A DNA stretch of 45,626 nucleotides from Lachnospiraceae bacterium (GCA_022791815.1 JAAVZU010000023.1:1-45626); one strand, 5' to 3'. Shown: positions 25,050 to 35,036, counted from the stretch's first letter. Translations and numbers: made by a program. The notes: generated by a model from the sequence alone, not told the origin.

Positions 25050-25961
25050 ATGTTGCAGACAATAATGACAAGTGAAGTTACAGGATATATTCTTCTTACA
25101 CTAGGAGGAATAGGGATAATCATGGAGGTGATACTAGGAATAAAATATGGTAGTTTTCTTAGGAGAACATGGAAAGTTGGTATAGAAAAGCATGAATTGA
25201 CAGAGAATATAAAAAAGAAATATGAGTTATGCCATCGCATGGGCATGAATGTGAATAATGTGGATAAATTTGTGGATAAATATGTGTACAAGCAGAAATT
25301 AATGGGGGTAAAGTTATGCACATGGGAAGGATTATGTGGACAACTATGTAGTATTGCAGGAGGAGCCGCTGTATTGGCAATAACTTTGGCATTATTGGGA
25401 GGATGTGGACAAGATGTGATATTTCGCTATATCATACAAGGGAGTATTTCTTTAACATTGTTAATAACTTTTTGGAAAATGGGAAACATATCCACAAAAA
25501 AGGAAGTTATACATTTAAATTTGTGTGATTATTTAGAGAATATTTATCAAGTACGTTTAGAAAAAGAACAAGAAAATCCAGAATGGAGTGCTCAGTTTAG
25601 AAAGGAGATGGAAAAATTAGAGCAAAAGGCAAAAAAGGAAAAACAGAAGAAGTCAAAGAAAAGTGATAAGCGTACAGAATTAGAACGTATGAAAGCAGAG
25701 TTAGTAGAGGAATTAAAACAGGAACGTCTTGAAAATGAAAAACGAAGGCTTGAGGAAAAACAAAATACAGATAAAGAACAACAAAGTCTGAAGGAAAAAG
25801 TAATAAAAGAAAATCAAGAGAAGGCAAAGGAACAAGCTAAAACAGGAAAGAAAAAAGTAGAGGAAGTAAAACAGGAATCTCAAATAAATATGGAAGCCCA
25901 GCCAGAAGAAGAGAGAATTTTACAAGATATTTTAAAGGAATATCTTGGAAATGTAGAGTAA
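25050..25961 (+). CDS. Membrane protein with long charged coiled coil, unknown function
   Basis: A 303-residue protein of no family I can name. An N-terminal membrane segment (about 10-30, GYILLTLGGIGIIMEVILG) is followed by a basic stretch, then hydrophobic segments at about 108-126 (IAGGAAVLAITLALLGG) and 132-147. From about 170 to 285 it is a highly charged Glu/Lys coiled coil, ending in EERILQDILKEYLG. The architecture suggests a membrane-anchored scaffold with a cytoplasmic rod. The ATG follows GAAAGGAGAA. It stands alone, and its 76-nt leader is shared with the LysM gene at 41776, which suggests common control. Confidence 0.7.
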   Translation: MLQTIMTSEVTGYILLTLGGIGIIMEVILGIKYGSFLRRTWKVGIEKHELTENIKKKYELCHRMGMNVNNVDKFVDKYVYKQKLMGVKLCTWEGLCGQLCSIAGGAAVLAITLALLGGCGQDVIFRYIIQGSISLTLLITFWKMGNISTKKEVIHLNLCDYLENIYQVRLEKEQENPEWSAQFRKEMEKLEQKAKKEKQKKSKKSDKRTELERMKAELVEELKQERLENEKRRLEEKQNTDKEQQSLKEKVIKENQEKAKEQAKTGKKKVEEVKQESQINMEAQPEEERILQDILKEYLGNVE

Positions 25962-26002
25962 ATTTTGGAAATAAAGACTTCTATATCCTGTATTAGAAAG
26001 AA

Positions 26003-26031
26003 TTGACAAGCCTAATGGCTTTTGATAGAAT
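26003..26031 (+). promoter_or_regulatory. Promoter of pgi
   Basis: TTGACA (26003-26008), 17-base spacer, TAGAAT (26026-26031). The leader holds a GAACATGTA/TACTTGTTC hairpin at 26050-26069, possibly a worn copy of the palindromic repeat. Confidence 0.75.
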
Positions 26032-26119
26032 ATTATATGTGTGTAATTTGAACATGTAGGTACTTGTTCCGTTGTTGAACAGATATACCCATAGAATATT
26101 AGGAAAGAAGGATTAGAAG

Positions 26120-27466
26120 ATGGCTAAAGTTACGTTTGATTATTCAGTAGCAAAGAGTTTTTTTAATGATACAGAATTAAACAGGATGGAAAATATTGCG
26201 GAGACTGCAAAGAAGACATTGCTAAGCAAGACAGGTGCAGGTAATGACTTTTTAGGTTGGATTGACCTTCCAGTAGATTATGACAAGGAAGAATTTGCAC
26301 GAATTCAAAAAGCAGCACAAAAGATTCAAAAAGATTCAGAAGTGCTATTAGTTATTGGTATTGGTGGTTCTTACTTAGGGGCAAGAGCTGCAATTGAATT
26401 TTTAAGACACAGTTTTTACAATAATGTATCTAAGGAAGTCCGTAAGACACCAGAGATTTATTTTGTAGGTAATAGTATTAGTACCACATATATTTCTCAT
26501 TTGTTAGATGTAATTGGTGACAGAGATTTTTCTATCAATATGATTAGTAAATCAGGAACTACAACGGAGCCAGCCATTGCTTTCCGTGTATTTAAGAAGA
26601 AGTTGATTGAGAAATATGGCAAAGAAGAAGCAAATAAGAGAATTTATGCAACAACGGATAAAGCAAGAGGAGCATTAAAGAATTTAGCAACAGAAGAAGG
26701 TTACGAAACTTTTGTAGTACCAGATGATGTTGGTGGACGTTTCTCTGTATTGACAGCAGTTGGTTTACTTCCAATTGCAGTAAGTGGTGCAGATATTACA
26801 AAATTAATGGAAGGTGCGGCAAGTATGAGAGAAGAATGCCTGAATAAGCCTTTCATGGAGAATGGATCAGTTTTATATGCAGCTATTCGTAATATGTTAC
26901 TTCGCAAAGGAAAAGGGATCGAAATTTTAGCAAACTATGAGCCTTCTATGCATTATGTATCTGAATGGTGGAAACAGTTATATGGAGAGAGTGAAGGAAA
27001 GGACCAGAAAGGTATTTATCCTGCATCTGTAGATTTGACTACAGATTTACATTCTATGGGACAGTTTATCCAAGATGGACAAAGAACTATGTTTGAAACA
27101 ATTGTGGATATAGAGACTTCAAGATGTGAAATTATTATGGAAGAGGAAGAAGTTGACTTAGATGGTTTGAACTACCTGGCTGGAAAGAGTGTAGATTTCA
27201 TTAATAAGAGTGCTATGAAAGGAACTATGCTTGCTCATACAGATGGACAAGTACCAAACCTTATAGTTCATGTGCCAGAGCAGAATGAATTTTATTTGGG
27301 ACAATTGTTCTACTTCTTTGAATTTGCTTGTGGTGTCAGTGGTTATATTTTAGGCGTGAATCCATTTGATCAGCCAGGTGTAGAAAGCTATAAGAAGAAT
27401 ATGTTTGCTTTGCTTGGTAAGCCTGGATTTGAAGAGAGAAGAGCCGAGTTAATGAAGAGATTATAA
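26120..27466 (+). CDS. pgi: Glucose-6-phosphate isomerase
   Basis: Interconverts glucose-6-phosphate and fructose-6-phosphate in glycolysis. The 448 residues match the short bacterial form. Visible signatures are [27 protein letters not shown], the PGI signature 1 region [18 protein letters not shown], and signature 2 near [18 protein letters not shown]. The catalytic Glu, His and Lys fall in these motifs ([27 protein letters not shown]). The start follows AAAGAAGGA. It is monocistronic, with its own promoter and a terminator. Confidence 0.97.
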   Translation: MAKVTFDYSVAKSFFNDTELNRMENIAETAKKTLLSKTGAGNDFLGWIDLPVDYDKEEFARIQKAAQKIQKDSEVLLVIGIGGSYLGARAAIEFLRHSFYNNVSKEVRKTPEIYFVGNSISTTYISHLLDVIGDRDFSINMISKSGTTTEPAIAFRVFKKKLIEKYGKEEANKRIYATTDKARGALKNLATEEGYETFVVPDDVGGRFSVLTAVGLLPIAVSGADITKLMEGAASMREECLNKPFMENGSVLYAAIRNMLLRKGKGIEILANYEPSMHYVSEWWKQLYGESEGKDQKGIYPASVDLTTDLHSMGQFIQDGQRTMFETIVDIETSRCEIIMEEEEVDLDGLNYLAGKSVDFINKSAMKGTMLAHTDGQVPNLIVHVPEQNEFYLGQLFYFFEFACGVSGYILGVNPFDQPGVESYKKNMFALLGKPGFEERRAELMKRL

Positions 27467-27783
27467 TATAATTGAAGAAAGATGAGCTGTTTGGATATAA
27501 AATAGTTCAGAATAAACAAAAACAGAAGGTGTAAAAGCCTTCTGTTTTTGCGTTATAACTTACAAAGGGTTGCTTGAGCAGTATTTATAGTTAGTGTATC
27601 ATATTTGTTGGGACTTGAATGATATTTTAAAATAAATTTTATTATATTTAAATAAAATATATAAAAATATATATAATAATTGATTGAAAGAAAGGTAATG
27701 AAAATATAAAATAAATTAAAAAGAAACCTGGCTTGAGGAATGTATTTATAAACAATTACTAACTACTAAGGTGGTATTTGACT
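27467..27783. other. AT-rich intergenic region
   Basis: After the pgi terminator the stretch 27620-27720 is almost pure A/T with short palindromes (ATTTTAT...ATAAAAT). No gene. It presumably holds the promoter of the secreted-peptide gene, but I cannot single one out. Confidence 0.5.
27518..27549 (+). terminator. Intrinsic terminator after pgi
   Basis: AAAAACAGAAGG at 27518-27529 pairs with CCTTCTGTTTTT at 27538-27549; the T-run is the end of the right arm. Confidence 0.85.
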
Positions 27784-28194
27784 ATGGCAAAAAGAAAATT
27801 ATTAAAGACAATTGGAGCTATGGTTGCAGGAATGATGTTATTGGGGACAACTGCATATGCAGCAGAAAACTATTATTATGGTTATGGAAAATGGACATTG
27901 GAGACCTCTCAAAATATGTGTACAAGTATTTTTGAGAAAGAATCTACTAGAAATTCGGGATATGTATCTAGAACAGAGCCAGATCCAACAAGTACATATA
28001 TTGGTGCCAATTTTGTTAATAAAAGTCATGCTACAAAATCGGCATCTGTTAAAATAAAGGGGATTGGACAAAAGAATGCATCTTATTCAGGTTACGGTGT
28101 GAAAAAAGGAGACTTTTTAGCATTTCAAGTGTGGAATCCGTCAGATGAGAACAAAGGAAAACAGATTTCTGCTGGTGGAAAGTTTCAACCATAG
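27784..28194 (+). CDS. Small secreted protein, possibly bacteriocin-like
   Basis: A 136-residue precursor with a clear signal peptide: basic MAKRKLLK, hydrophobic core, and AYA-AEN cleavage near residue 27. The mature part of about 110 residues starts ENYYYGYGKWTLE and is rich in Gly, Ser, Lys and Tyr, probably beta-rich (SASVKIKGIGQKNASYSGYG). I cannot name a family. The setting (a small secreted product, then a lipoprotein and ABC transporter remnants) recalls lactococcin-972-type loci, but the sequence match is not convincing. ATG 27784 is chosen over TTG 27778 because AAGGTGG fits it better. The following genes are broken, so any system is probably no longer complete. Confidence 0.6.
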   Translation: MAKRKLLKTIGAMVAGMMLLGTTAYAAENYYYGYGKWTLETSQNMCTSIFEKESTRNSGYVSRTEPDPTSTYIGANFVNKSHATKSASVKIKGIGQKNASYSGYGVKKGDFLAFQVWNPSDENKGKQISAGGKFQP

Positions 28195-28286
28195 TAATGA
28201 AAATGGTTGATAAGCTGTAGGATATGTATTGCCATTGGAAGATAAAGTGCAGTACATATCCTATTGGTGTTAGGAGGTGAATGTAT

Positions 28287-29161
28287 ATGGGCATAATCAA
28301 AAAAATGCGAAGGATATCTCTGTTATATAGTCTGTTTTTTGTTACTATCTTATCTTTGTCTGCTTGTGCCCCTACAGAGCGGCAGAGGAACTGATTCTAA
28401 AAAGGTATTTGTTTCAGGAGACAGAATGTTTAGATGACTTACTGGAACTGCTGGGAAACCCTAAGGTTTTGAAGCGGAGTCAGTGGACAAGTGATGAGAC
28501 ATTGGAAGACGGGACAACATTGAAAGTGGATAATGCAGATTTAAAAGGAGAAGAGACCTTTGTACAGGCGAGAAATGCACGTTTTATGGCCATATTTTCA
28601 GAAAGAGGAATAATGAGTGTGAAGAATACCTTTATAATGAATTCCTTTGGTCTCTATGATGGGGCAGAAAAGAATAAGGAACTGGCATCTGGAAGTTATG
28701 AATGTGTTTGTTCTGAAATAGAGAAGTTTTTGGAGAGGCAGAAGATAGAAAATATATTAGAGCCTGCTATTTACTACTTCTCACCAGAACTGCTACAAAA
28801 AGTAGCAGATATAAATTATCAGGAATTTATGGCTCTTGAAGATAAAAATAATGCAGAGAAATATAAGATAACTTTAGGAAAAGAAGATGGTGTCTATTTG
28901 ATTCGTTATATGCAGGGATATAAGGGGGTACCATACAACTACATGCCTATTGTATCAAATGATGTGGACGAAAATCTTGGTGCTGTTGGTACAAATATGC
29001 GTGTAGAGTATGGCAAACGGGGAATTCAATCTATCTCTGGGACGGAATTTACTGGAGTACCTGTATGGTATCTGGTTTATGGTGAAGGAGTGGGTGCAAA
29101 AACAGGCACCGCACGGGAGGTTATTACTTTCAATGCGAGAACAGGGGAGATATATGGATGA
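28287..29161 (+). pseudogene. Lipoprotein gene broken by a frameshift
   Basis: ATG 28287, behind AGGAGG, starts a lipoprotein signal peptide with lipobox LSAC (LFFVTILSLSACAPTE) that stops at 28392-28394 after 35 codons. A different frame, open from about 28364 to 29161, continues with AAEELILKRYLFQETECL and encodes some 260 more residues with no stop, ending ARTGEIYG. The two parts look like one gene separated by a small frameshift near 28365-28390. The body has no known domain to me; VPYNYMPIVSNDVDENLGAVG and EFTGVPVWYLVYGEGV suggest a beta-rich extracytoplasmic domain. A sequencing error at this point would restore the gene. Confidence 0.6.
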
Positions 29162-29499
29162 GAACAATGATAAAAGTAGAAATAGAAAAACTTTTTTGCA
29201 GCAGAAGGTTTTATCTGTGTATATTGGGGTTAATAGTTGGAATGCAGTTAAATGCTTTGGAGTTGATGAAGTATTATTATATCAATCCCAATATACATGA
29301 ATTATATTTAAGAGGTCATACAGAAGGATTTTGCCTTCTTGGATTTATCCTTTGCGTAGCAGGAGGCGGGATATCCTTTTGTATAGAGCAAAAAGGACAA
29401 TGTGTACGTTACATTACTTTGCGGGGAAATATAGGAAGTTATGGGATTGGAAAGGTAGTATCAGCCTTTGTAGGAGGATCTTTGATAACCTTTTACTAA
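29158..29499 (+). pseudogene. Truncated ABC transporter permease
   Basis: A 113-codon frame whose ATG overlaps the stop of the lipoprotein gene (ATGA), implying translational coupling. MIKVEIEKLFCSRRFYLCILGL is the N-terminal first helix of an ABC-2 type permease. A second segment (GFILCVAGGGISFCIEQKGQCVRY) and a third (IGKVVSAFVGGSLITFY) follow, and then the frame stops where ABC ATPase sequence begins. An intact permease would have about 200 or more residues, so a deletion has removed its C-terminal part. Confidence 0.6.
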
Positions 29500-29585
29500 T
29501 TGCCAGTCATAATCCTTTGGATATAGATGTTCTATGCAGCAAGGTGTATGAAATGGATGAAGGAATACTAACCGAAGTAAAATAA
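29490..29585 (+). pseudogene. ABC transporter ATPase C-terminal relic
   Basis: In another frame, the sequence reads LLLIASHNPLDIDVLCSKVY and ends in EMDEGILTEVK. This is the switch-histidine region (SHN) and end of an ABC ATPase, without Walker A, signature or Walker B motifs. Joined directly to the permease start, it marks a deletion across a permease-ATPase pair. Confidence 0.65.
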
Positions 29586-29610
29586 TAGTAATTATATGGA
29601 GCTTCACAGG

Positions 29611-29656
29611 AAAAGAGACATGTCAACAATTCCCCAATTGATAACATGTCTCTTTT
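29611..29656. terminator. Bidirectional terminator after the decayed ABC locus
   Basis: AAAAGAGACATGT at 29611-29623 pairs with ACATGTCTCTTTT at 29644-29656 (13 bp), with an inner CAATT/AATTG stem. The A- and T-rich ends serve both strands. Confidence 0.8.
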
Positions 29657-29681
29657 GTAATTATGTAAAGCACACTATTCA

Positions 29682-29870
29682 TTAGTAATACAGTCCTACC
29701 CGCTCGTTCAAGTTAATGTCATTGCCACAAAGTGACAATTCCTGATTCCCTTGATTTACATGACTGTAATTACTATCCCCGTTTTTATTTAGACCCTCTT
29801 GCAATAAAGTATAAAGCTCATGACGTAATTGTTTATCTTTATTTGTAGAATTTAGTCTGTATTGAGCCAT
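29682..29870 (-). CDS. Small hypothetical protein, 62 residues
   Basis: A 62-residue frame starting MAQYRLNSTNKDKQLRHELY and ending NLNERVGLYY. It is hydrophilic, with a helical front and a Ser/Asn-rich rear, no signal peptide and no known domain. Support for a real gene: ATAAGGA just before the ATG, a plausible promoter at 29902-29930 and a terminator just downstream. No partner gene is obvious. I cannot exclude a chance frame. Confidence 0.45.
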   Translation of the reverse strand: MAQYRLNSTNKDKQLRHELYTLLQEGLNKNGDSNYSHVNQGNQELSLCGNDINLNERVGLYY

Positions 29871-30313
29871 TCCTTATCAACCCCTTTGCCCTTATGATGG
29901 TATTATAACACAAAAAAACTAATTTGTACACAAAAACTTTAATTTTTTTTGAAGAATTTGTTTTTGTGAAGTTTATAGAAGGGTAAGTTTCATAAACGTG
30001 AAGAACATAAAATAAATGTTAAATAATGGAAAATATAGTTATATACAATGTAAAATAGTGAAGTATTGTCGATGTTTCTGTGGTATATTGCGAAATGCTA
30101 ACATTTTGTAAGAAAATCTTCACTTTTTTTCTTATATAATTGTGTTATACTGTTAAATGACATAAGTAGATATATAATTTGTATTAGCTGAACTATTAAG
30201 TATTAAAAGTTTTTATTTACATAATGATTTAAGCAATACAATAGACCATGCATGGTTATAGATAGTATTAAAATAATACAGTTAGTTTGAATAGCTGCAT
30301 AAAGGAGTAAATC
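29871..30313. other. AT-rich intergenic region upstream of the MoxR operon
   Basis: Holds the minus-strand promoter listed separately. GTGAAG at 30058 and CTTCACTTTTTTT near 30118 could form a distant attenuator-like stem. TATACT near 30147 may be the -10 of the moxR operon, but its -35 is weak. No gene. Confidence 0.45.
29902..29930 (-). promoter_or_regulatory. Promoter of the 62-residue gene
   Basis: On the minus strand: TGTACA (29925-29930), 17-base spacer, TATAAT (29902-29907). Confidence 0.5.
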
Positions 30314-31252
30314 ATGAATCAATATCAAGAAAAATTACAATATGTTTTGGGAGAAATAAAAAAAGTGATTTCTGGAAAAGAGGAAGTTATTCGTAAGGTG
30401 ATGACTGCCATATTGGCGAAAGGGCATATATTAATAGAAGATATTCCAGGAGTAGGAAAGACAACATTAGCACTTTCATTTTCAAAGGCAATGTTGTTGG
30501 ATTACCGAAGAGTGCAGTTTACACCTGATGTGCTGCCAAGTGATGTAGTAGGTTTTTCAGTTTTAAATAAGGACAACCAGTTAGAATATAAACCAGGAGC
30601 AGTGCTTTGTAATATTTTTTTGGCAGATGAAATTAACCGTACATCTTCCAAAACGCAGGCAGCCTTATTGGAGGTAATGGAAGAAGGAAATGTAAGTGTA
30701 GATGGAAAGACATGGGAAGTACCAAAGCCATTTGTGGTAATTGCAACTCAGAATCCGGTGAATTCTATAGGTACACAGATGTTGCCAGAATCACAATTGG
30801 ATCGTTTTATGATAAAAATTAGCATGGGGTATCCTACACCAGAACAAGAAATGCGCATGTTAAAGGAGAGACAGAATACCAATCCAATGGATAGCATTCG
30901 TCAAGTTCTTACTGCTGGAGAATTAACTTCCCTGCAGAACATGGCAGATCAAATTTTTGTACAGGATTCTATTTATGCGTATCTTACCAAGTTGGTAACT
31001 ACTACAAGAAATCATCCTTATATAGAATTAGGAATAAGTCCAAGAGGCAGTCTGGCATTGCTTTCTATGGCAAAGGCACATGCCTTTATAAAGGGAAGAG
31101 ACTATGTGATACCAGAAGATGTATCAGAAGTGTTCACAGATGTAGCAGCACACAGAATCGTATTAAATCAAAAAGCACGTATGAGCCATGTGCAGCCAGA
31201 AATAATATTATCTGACATATTGGACAAAGTACCAAAACCTGCTTTGGTATAA
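30314..31252 (+). CDS. MoxR-family AAA+ ATPase
   Basis: A 312-residue AAA+ ATPase of the MoxR branch. Walker A is GVGKTT in DIPGVGKTTLALSFSKAM, Walker B is FLADEINR, sensor 1 is IATQNPVNSIGTQMLPESQLDRF, and the C-terminal lid has SPRGSLALLSMAKAHAFI. These ATPases act as chaperones for partner proteins with von Willebrand A-like or DUF58 domains. The start follows AAAGGAG. It is the first of three tightly spaced genes with a DUF58 and a transglutaminase-domain membrane protein, a conserved trio. Confidence 0.93.
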   Translation: MNQYQEKLQYVLGEIKKVISGKEEVIRKVMTAILAKGHILIEDIPGVGKTTLALSFSKAMLLDYRRVQFTPDVLPSDVVGFSVLNKDNQLEYKPGAVLCNIFLADEINRTSSKTQAALLEVMEEGNVSVDGKTWEVPKPFVVIATQNPVNSIGTQMLPESQLDRFMIKISMGYPTPEQEMRMLKERQNTNPMDSIRQVLTAGELTSLQNMADQIFVQDSIYAYLTKLVTTTRNHPYIELGISPRGSLALLSMAKAHAFIKGRDYVIPEDVSEVFTDVAAHRIVLNQKARMSHVQPEIILSDILDKVPKPALV

Positions 31253-31265
31253 AAAGGAGTATGAT

Positions 31266-32216
31266 ATGTGGAAAAATAGAATAATCTATATATTATGTAT
31301 TTGTGCAGGTACATATTATGCCGTATTGTATGATAAGTATGTTTCTTTGGCAATTATGTGGTGTATTATAACAATACCACTATTTTCTTTGCTGTGTTTG
31401 TTTTTCTTTAAGAAGAGAATAAAAGTAGAAACAATGGTAATAGAGCAAATGGTGAAAATGGGAGAGGATTTTTTTCTAACAGTAATTACAAAGAATCATA
31501 GCATCTTTCCTGTTTCTTATAGTACCATGAAGGTTAAATATAAGAACCAATTAGATGGACAATTTCAAAATATTGACATAGTTTGCAGGGTGGATGCAAA
31601 AAGTGAAGAGAGGATTCAATTGGAGTTTCATTGTAACCATTGCGGATTAATAGAAATTACATGTGAATATTTAAGGATTTATGATTATTTTCGATTATTT
31701 TCTGTAAAGATACCTATAGAGGAAAAAGAAGAAATCATCGTAATCCCTGAATTTGAAATTATGGAGGATTTATTAGAGAATCCTTGGGAGAATTTTGAAA
31801 ATATTAAGAAATCCATCATGAAAAAAGGAGAAGATTCCAGTGAAATTATAAATATCAGGGAATACCATCCTGGGGACCATCCAAAATCAATTCATTGGAA
31901 ATTATCTTCCAAAAAAGGACAGCTACTAATAAAAGAGTTTGCGATGGAAGAAGATGATATGGATATTGTAAATTTTGGACTTGTTTGTGAAGAAGAAGAA
32001 TGTAATTATGAATGGTATGATGAGAAATTGGAGGAACTAGTAAACATCTGCTGGACTTTGTTACAAGCAGGACGAATGCATAAAGTAATTTGGTATCATC
32101 CTCAAATGGAAATTTATGAAAATACCAAGATACAAAGTGTGGAAGATTTAGGAGAACTTGCCAAACAGGTTATTTGTGCTGGTGTGGGCAGATTAAACAA
32201 GGAGGATATGGCTTAG
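31266..32216 (+). CDS. DUF58 domain protein
   Basis: A 316-residue protein. Two N-terminal membrane segments (about 5-24 and 28-48) anchor a cytoplasmic part with a beta-rich region. The DUF58 signature IREYHPGDHPKSIHWKLSSK is at about 198-217, followed by LLIKEFAMEEDD. DUF58 proteins are related to von Willebrand A domains and work with MoxR ATPases. The start follows AAAAAGGAG, 13 nt after the moxR stop. Substrate and process are unknown; the following transglutaminase-type protein suggests envelope work. Confidence 0.9.
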   Translation: MWKNRIIYILCICAGTYYAVLYDKYVSLAIMWCIITIPLFSLLCLFFFKKRIKVETMVIEQMVKMGEDFFLTVITKNHSIFPVSYSTMKVKYKNQLDGQFQNIDIVCRVDAKSEERIQLEFHCNHCGLIEITCEYLRIYDYFRLFSVKIPIEEKEEIIVIPEFEIMEDLLENPWENFENIKKSIMKKGEDSSEIINIREYHPGDHPKSIHWKLSSKKGQLLIKEFAMEEDDMDIVNFGLVCEEEECNYEWYDEKLEELVNICWTLLQAGRMHKVIWYHPQMEIYENTKIQSVEDLGELAKQVICAGVGRLNKEDMA

Positions 32217-32220
32217 GGAA

Positions 32221-35034
32221 ATGATAGAAAAGATACATGATAAAGAAAAAGGTATAACATGTAAAAAAAATATGACTATTTCCTATCCTAAGAAGAAAGA
32301 TTTCGTATGGTTATCTTATCTGGTAGAACTGGTTTTGGTTATGGTAGTCTCTGGTGCTTCTGTTTTATGTTTTACTAATGGATGTGAGATACAGATAGAT
32401 CAGAATATTTACCTATTGGCTGTTATAATTCTGTCTATTTTATTTTATATCAGTTTTTATCAAAGAAAATGGGGAGGAATCCTGCTTTTTGCAGAAATTG
32501 TTGCCTATGGTGCAGCTGGATATTATTATAGAAATGAGATTTCAAATGGGTTAGCAATTGTAATCAATACAGTGTTTCGTGAGATAGAAAGTTATTTTGG
32601 GATAGATTTAGCAGAATATCAAGTGAATGGTGTAGATGATATTCAGGCAGCTACTATATTTTATATATATATTTCTGTATTTACAATTGGATTTATTACA
32701 TATATAATTCGTAATGATCTTCCTGTAATAGTATTATTACTTGCAACAATTTGGATTTCTTTTATACCAGAAATAGTTGGACTTGTACCAGCTATAGGAT
32801 ACAGATTAAGCTATTTTGCAGGTTTGTTTGTTTATGGAGGCAGTAATCTGTATAAGAGAAAAGGAACAGAGAAGAAACTGTCCATTCAAAAGAAAATACA
32901 AGGAAAAGTTCGGCTGTTTCAAATTATTTCTGTAGGAATATGCTTTGGAATATTTACATTGGTTCTTGGAGAGGAGGCATATAAGGAACTTACGAAAGAT
33001 AAAAGTTTTAAAGTTGCATTACAGGAAAATATCAGAAGAGGTTTAGACAATCTAATTCGTGGTACTTTCTGTCAGGGAAGAGTAAGTGGCGGTATTAATT
33101 TTGGTACTCTTGGAGATGTGGAGGGGATTGAATACACAAAGGATGTTAAATTAAAGTTACGTCTGGAGAAAAAAGAACTTGATCCAATATATCTGAGAGG
33201 TTACATAGGCAGTTATTATCAAAATAATACATGGGTAGGACTGACTAAGGAAGATGAAGAAGAAAAACAGCGATTGGAAGCCATAAGCGATATAAAGGTA
33301 GAAGATTATGATGCAGCACTTTTATACTACTATCTGGCAATGTTAAAATACCATAATTATACAGGGGAAACATATCAAAACGATAAAGAAGAAAAAGATA
33401 AGTTTTCGGCGTATCAGGGAAAGGAAAAATCGGAACTGATAAGAGCGTTATTCCCGGATTTTTTAGGAAGAGTTGAAATAGATAATATTGCAGAGAGTTA
33501 TGGAACATTGTTTACTCCGTATTATGTTTCTGGGAATGTGTTAGAAAAGAACGGGAAACTTTCAGTAGAAGGACAGAGAAACCAGAGTTATTATGAATGG
33601 GATGTGGTAGAAGATGGTAAGGACGTTGCCGATTTTATTAGTGATAAGGAAATATATGAGTTAAATAATTGGATGTCGGAATCCTTTCTTGCAAATATGG
33701 AGACTATGATAGAGGATGTAGAAGAAAGGTTGGGAGAGAGATTAGAAGAATATTCTACAGAAAATATGGAAGAGGTGACAGTAGGAGAATTTTTCAAAAT
33801 TCTAGATGAGTATGAATATATGGAAATAGAACAAGAGGTTGATGAATCTTGGATGTGGCAGTTGGGAAATTATGTAGATGCAGATGCCAAAACGATGTTA
33901 GAACTTCTGAAAAATTTTAAAATTTTCCGAAACTACCAACAGCAATATGAAAGTTATGTGGAACAGACATATCTGCAAGTACCAGAAGAATTAAAGGACC
34001 AATTGCTTAGTACCTTGACTGAAGCAAAAAATGAATGGGGATTTGACAATGACTTGCAGGAAGAATGGCTTGAAGGGTTAAGTATTATTGAGAATAATAG
34101 TGAGACAATAGAATGGAAAAAAATGATTTCTGCTTTATTATTAGTCAAACAGTATCTGTCAGAAAATACCAGTTACACATTAACACCAGGAGCCGTTCCA
34201 AAAGGAGAAGATTTTGTTACTCATTTTCTGTATCAGAATAAAAAAGGCTTTTGTACCCACTATGCTACAACAGCCGCATTGATGTTGAGAAGCCTTGGAA
34301 TACCTGCAAGATATGTAGAAGGTTATATGGCAGGCAGTATGAATTTAAAATTAGGTAAATATGAAAAGGACTACTTGTCTGTGGAATTGACAGATGAGAA
34401 TGCCCATGCTTGGGTGGAGATTTATATTCATGATTATGGTTGGGTTCCAGTAGAAATGACACCAGGATATAGTGAAGGTTTCGAGTTAAAAGATATAATT
34501 AAAGAAGAGAAGATAACAGAGCCAAATGCTACAGAAACACCTAAGACTTCTCAAACAACATCTTCGCCAAGTGAAACAAGCCCTGCTAAGATTACTTTAC
34601 CTATAATAAAAAAAATAAAAACAATATTACAGAGCATTGCTTTTATATTTTTGGTAATATTTGGTATTTGGTTAAGAAGATTCATTCTTTGCCGATATCG
34701 GAAACAAAAGGTGGGACAGAAGGATTTTAATGAATGTATAATTTTTATTTACAAAGAGATAGATAGAATTCTTTGTATTAAGAAACATAAAAGTAAAGAG
34801 GAATCTTTAAGAGACTGGATACAAAAGAAAAAAGAAGAAATGGTAGAGGGAATTTCGGAAAGACAATGGGAACAATTACTGGAAATTAGTAATCGTTGTG
34901 CTTTTAGTAATAAACCGCCACTTCTGGATGATGTGGAGAAAAGTAGAGAGATATACCATATTTTACAAATAAACAGTTATAAGAGCAGCACAAAAACAAA
35001 AAAGCTCTTCTATCGTTACATTAAAGTTATGTAA
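32221..35034 (+). CDS. Membrane transglutaminase-like protein (TgpA type)
   Basis: A 937-residue protein. The N-terminal part has several membrane helices (from about residue 30 to 260), then a large extracytoplasmic, strongly acidic region (to about 640). A transglutaminase-like core follows with Cys678 in KKGFCTHYATTAALMLRSLGI and His729 in ENAHAWVEIY, then YGWVPVEMTPGY. A Thr/Pro/Ser linker leads to one more membrane helix (about 800-818) and a cytoplasmic DUF4129-like tail. In this family the core is thought to cleave or crosslink peptides outside the membrane. It starts 4 nt after the DUF58 stop, so the trio is one operon. The start codon is less certain than the frame. Confidence 0.87.
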   Translation: MIEKIHDKEKGITCKKNMTISYPKKKDFVWLSYLVELVLVMVVSGASVLCFTNGCEIQIDQNIYLLAVIILSILFYISFYQRKWGGILLFAEIVAYGAAGYYYRNEISNGLAIVINTVFREIESYFGIDLAEYQVNGVDDIQAATIFYIYISVFTIGFITYIIRNDLPVIVLLLATIWISFIPEIVGLVPAIGYRLSYFAGLFVYGGSNLYKRKGTEKKLSIQKKIQGKVRLFQIISVGICFGIFTLVLGEEAYKELTKDKSFKVALQENIRRGLDNLIRGTFCQGRVSGGINFGTLGDVEGIEYTKDVKLKLRLEKKELDPIYLRGYIGSYYQNNTWVGLTKEDEEEKQRLEAISDIKVEDYDAALLYYYLAMLKYHNYTGETYQNDKEEKDKFSAYQGKEKSELIRALFPDFLGRVEIDNIAESYGTLFTPYYVSGNVLEKNGKLSVEGQRNQSYYEWDVVEDGKDVADFISDKEIYELNNWMSESFLANMETMIEDVEERLGERLEEYSTENMEEVTVGEFFKILDEYEYMEIEQEVDESWMWQLGNYVDADAKTMLELLKNFKIFRNYQQQYESYVEQTYLQVPEELKDQLLSTLTEAKNEWGFDNDLQEEWLEGLSIIENNSETIEWKKMISALLLVKQYLSENTSYTLTPGAVPKGEDFVTHFLYQNKKGFCTHYATTAALMLRSLGIPARYVEGYMAGSMNLKLGKYEKDYLSVELTDENAHAWVEIYIHDYGWVPVEMTPGYSEGFELKDIIKEEKITEPNATETPKTSQTTSSPSETSPAKITLPIIKKIKTILQSIAFIFLVIFGIWLRRFILCRYRKQKVGQKDFNECIIFIYKEIDRILCIKKHKSKEESLRDWIQKKKEEMVEGISERQWEQLLEISNRCAFSNKPPLLDDVEKSREIYHILQINSYKSSTKTKKLFYRYIKVM

Positions 35035-35036
35035 AA

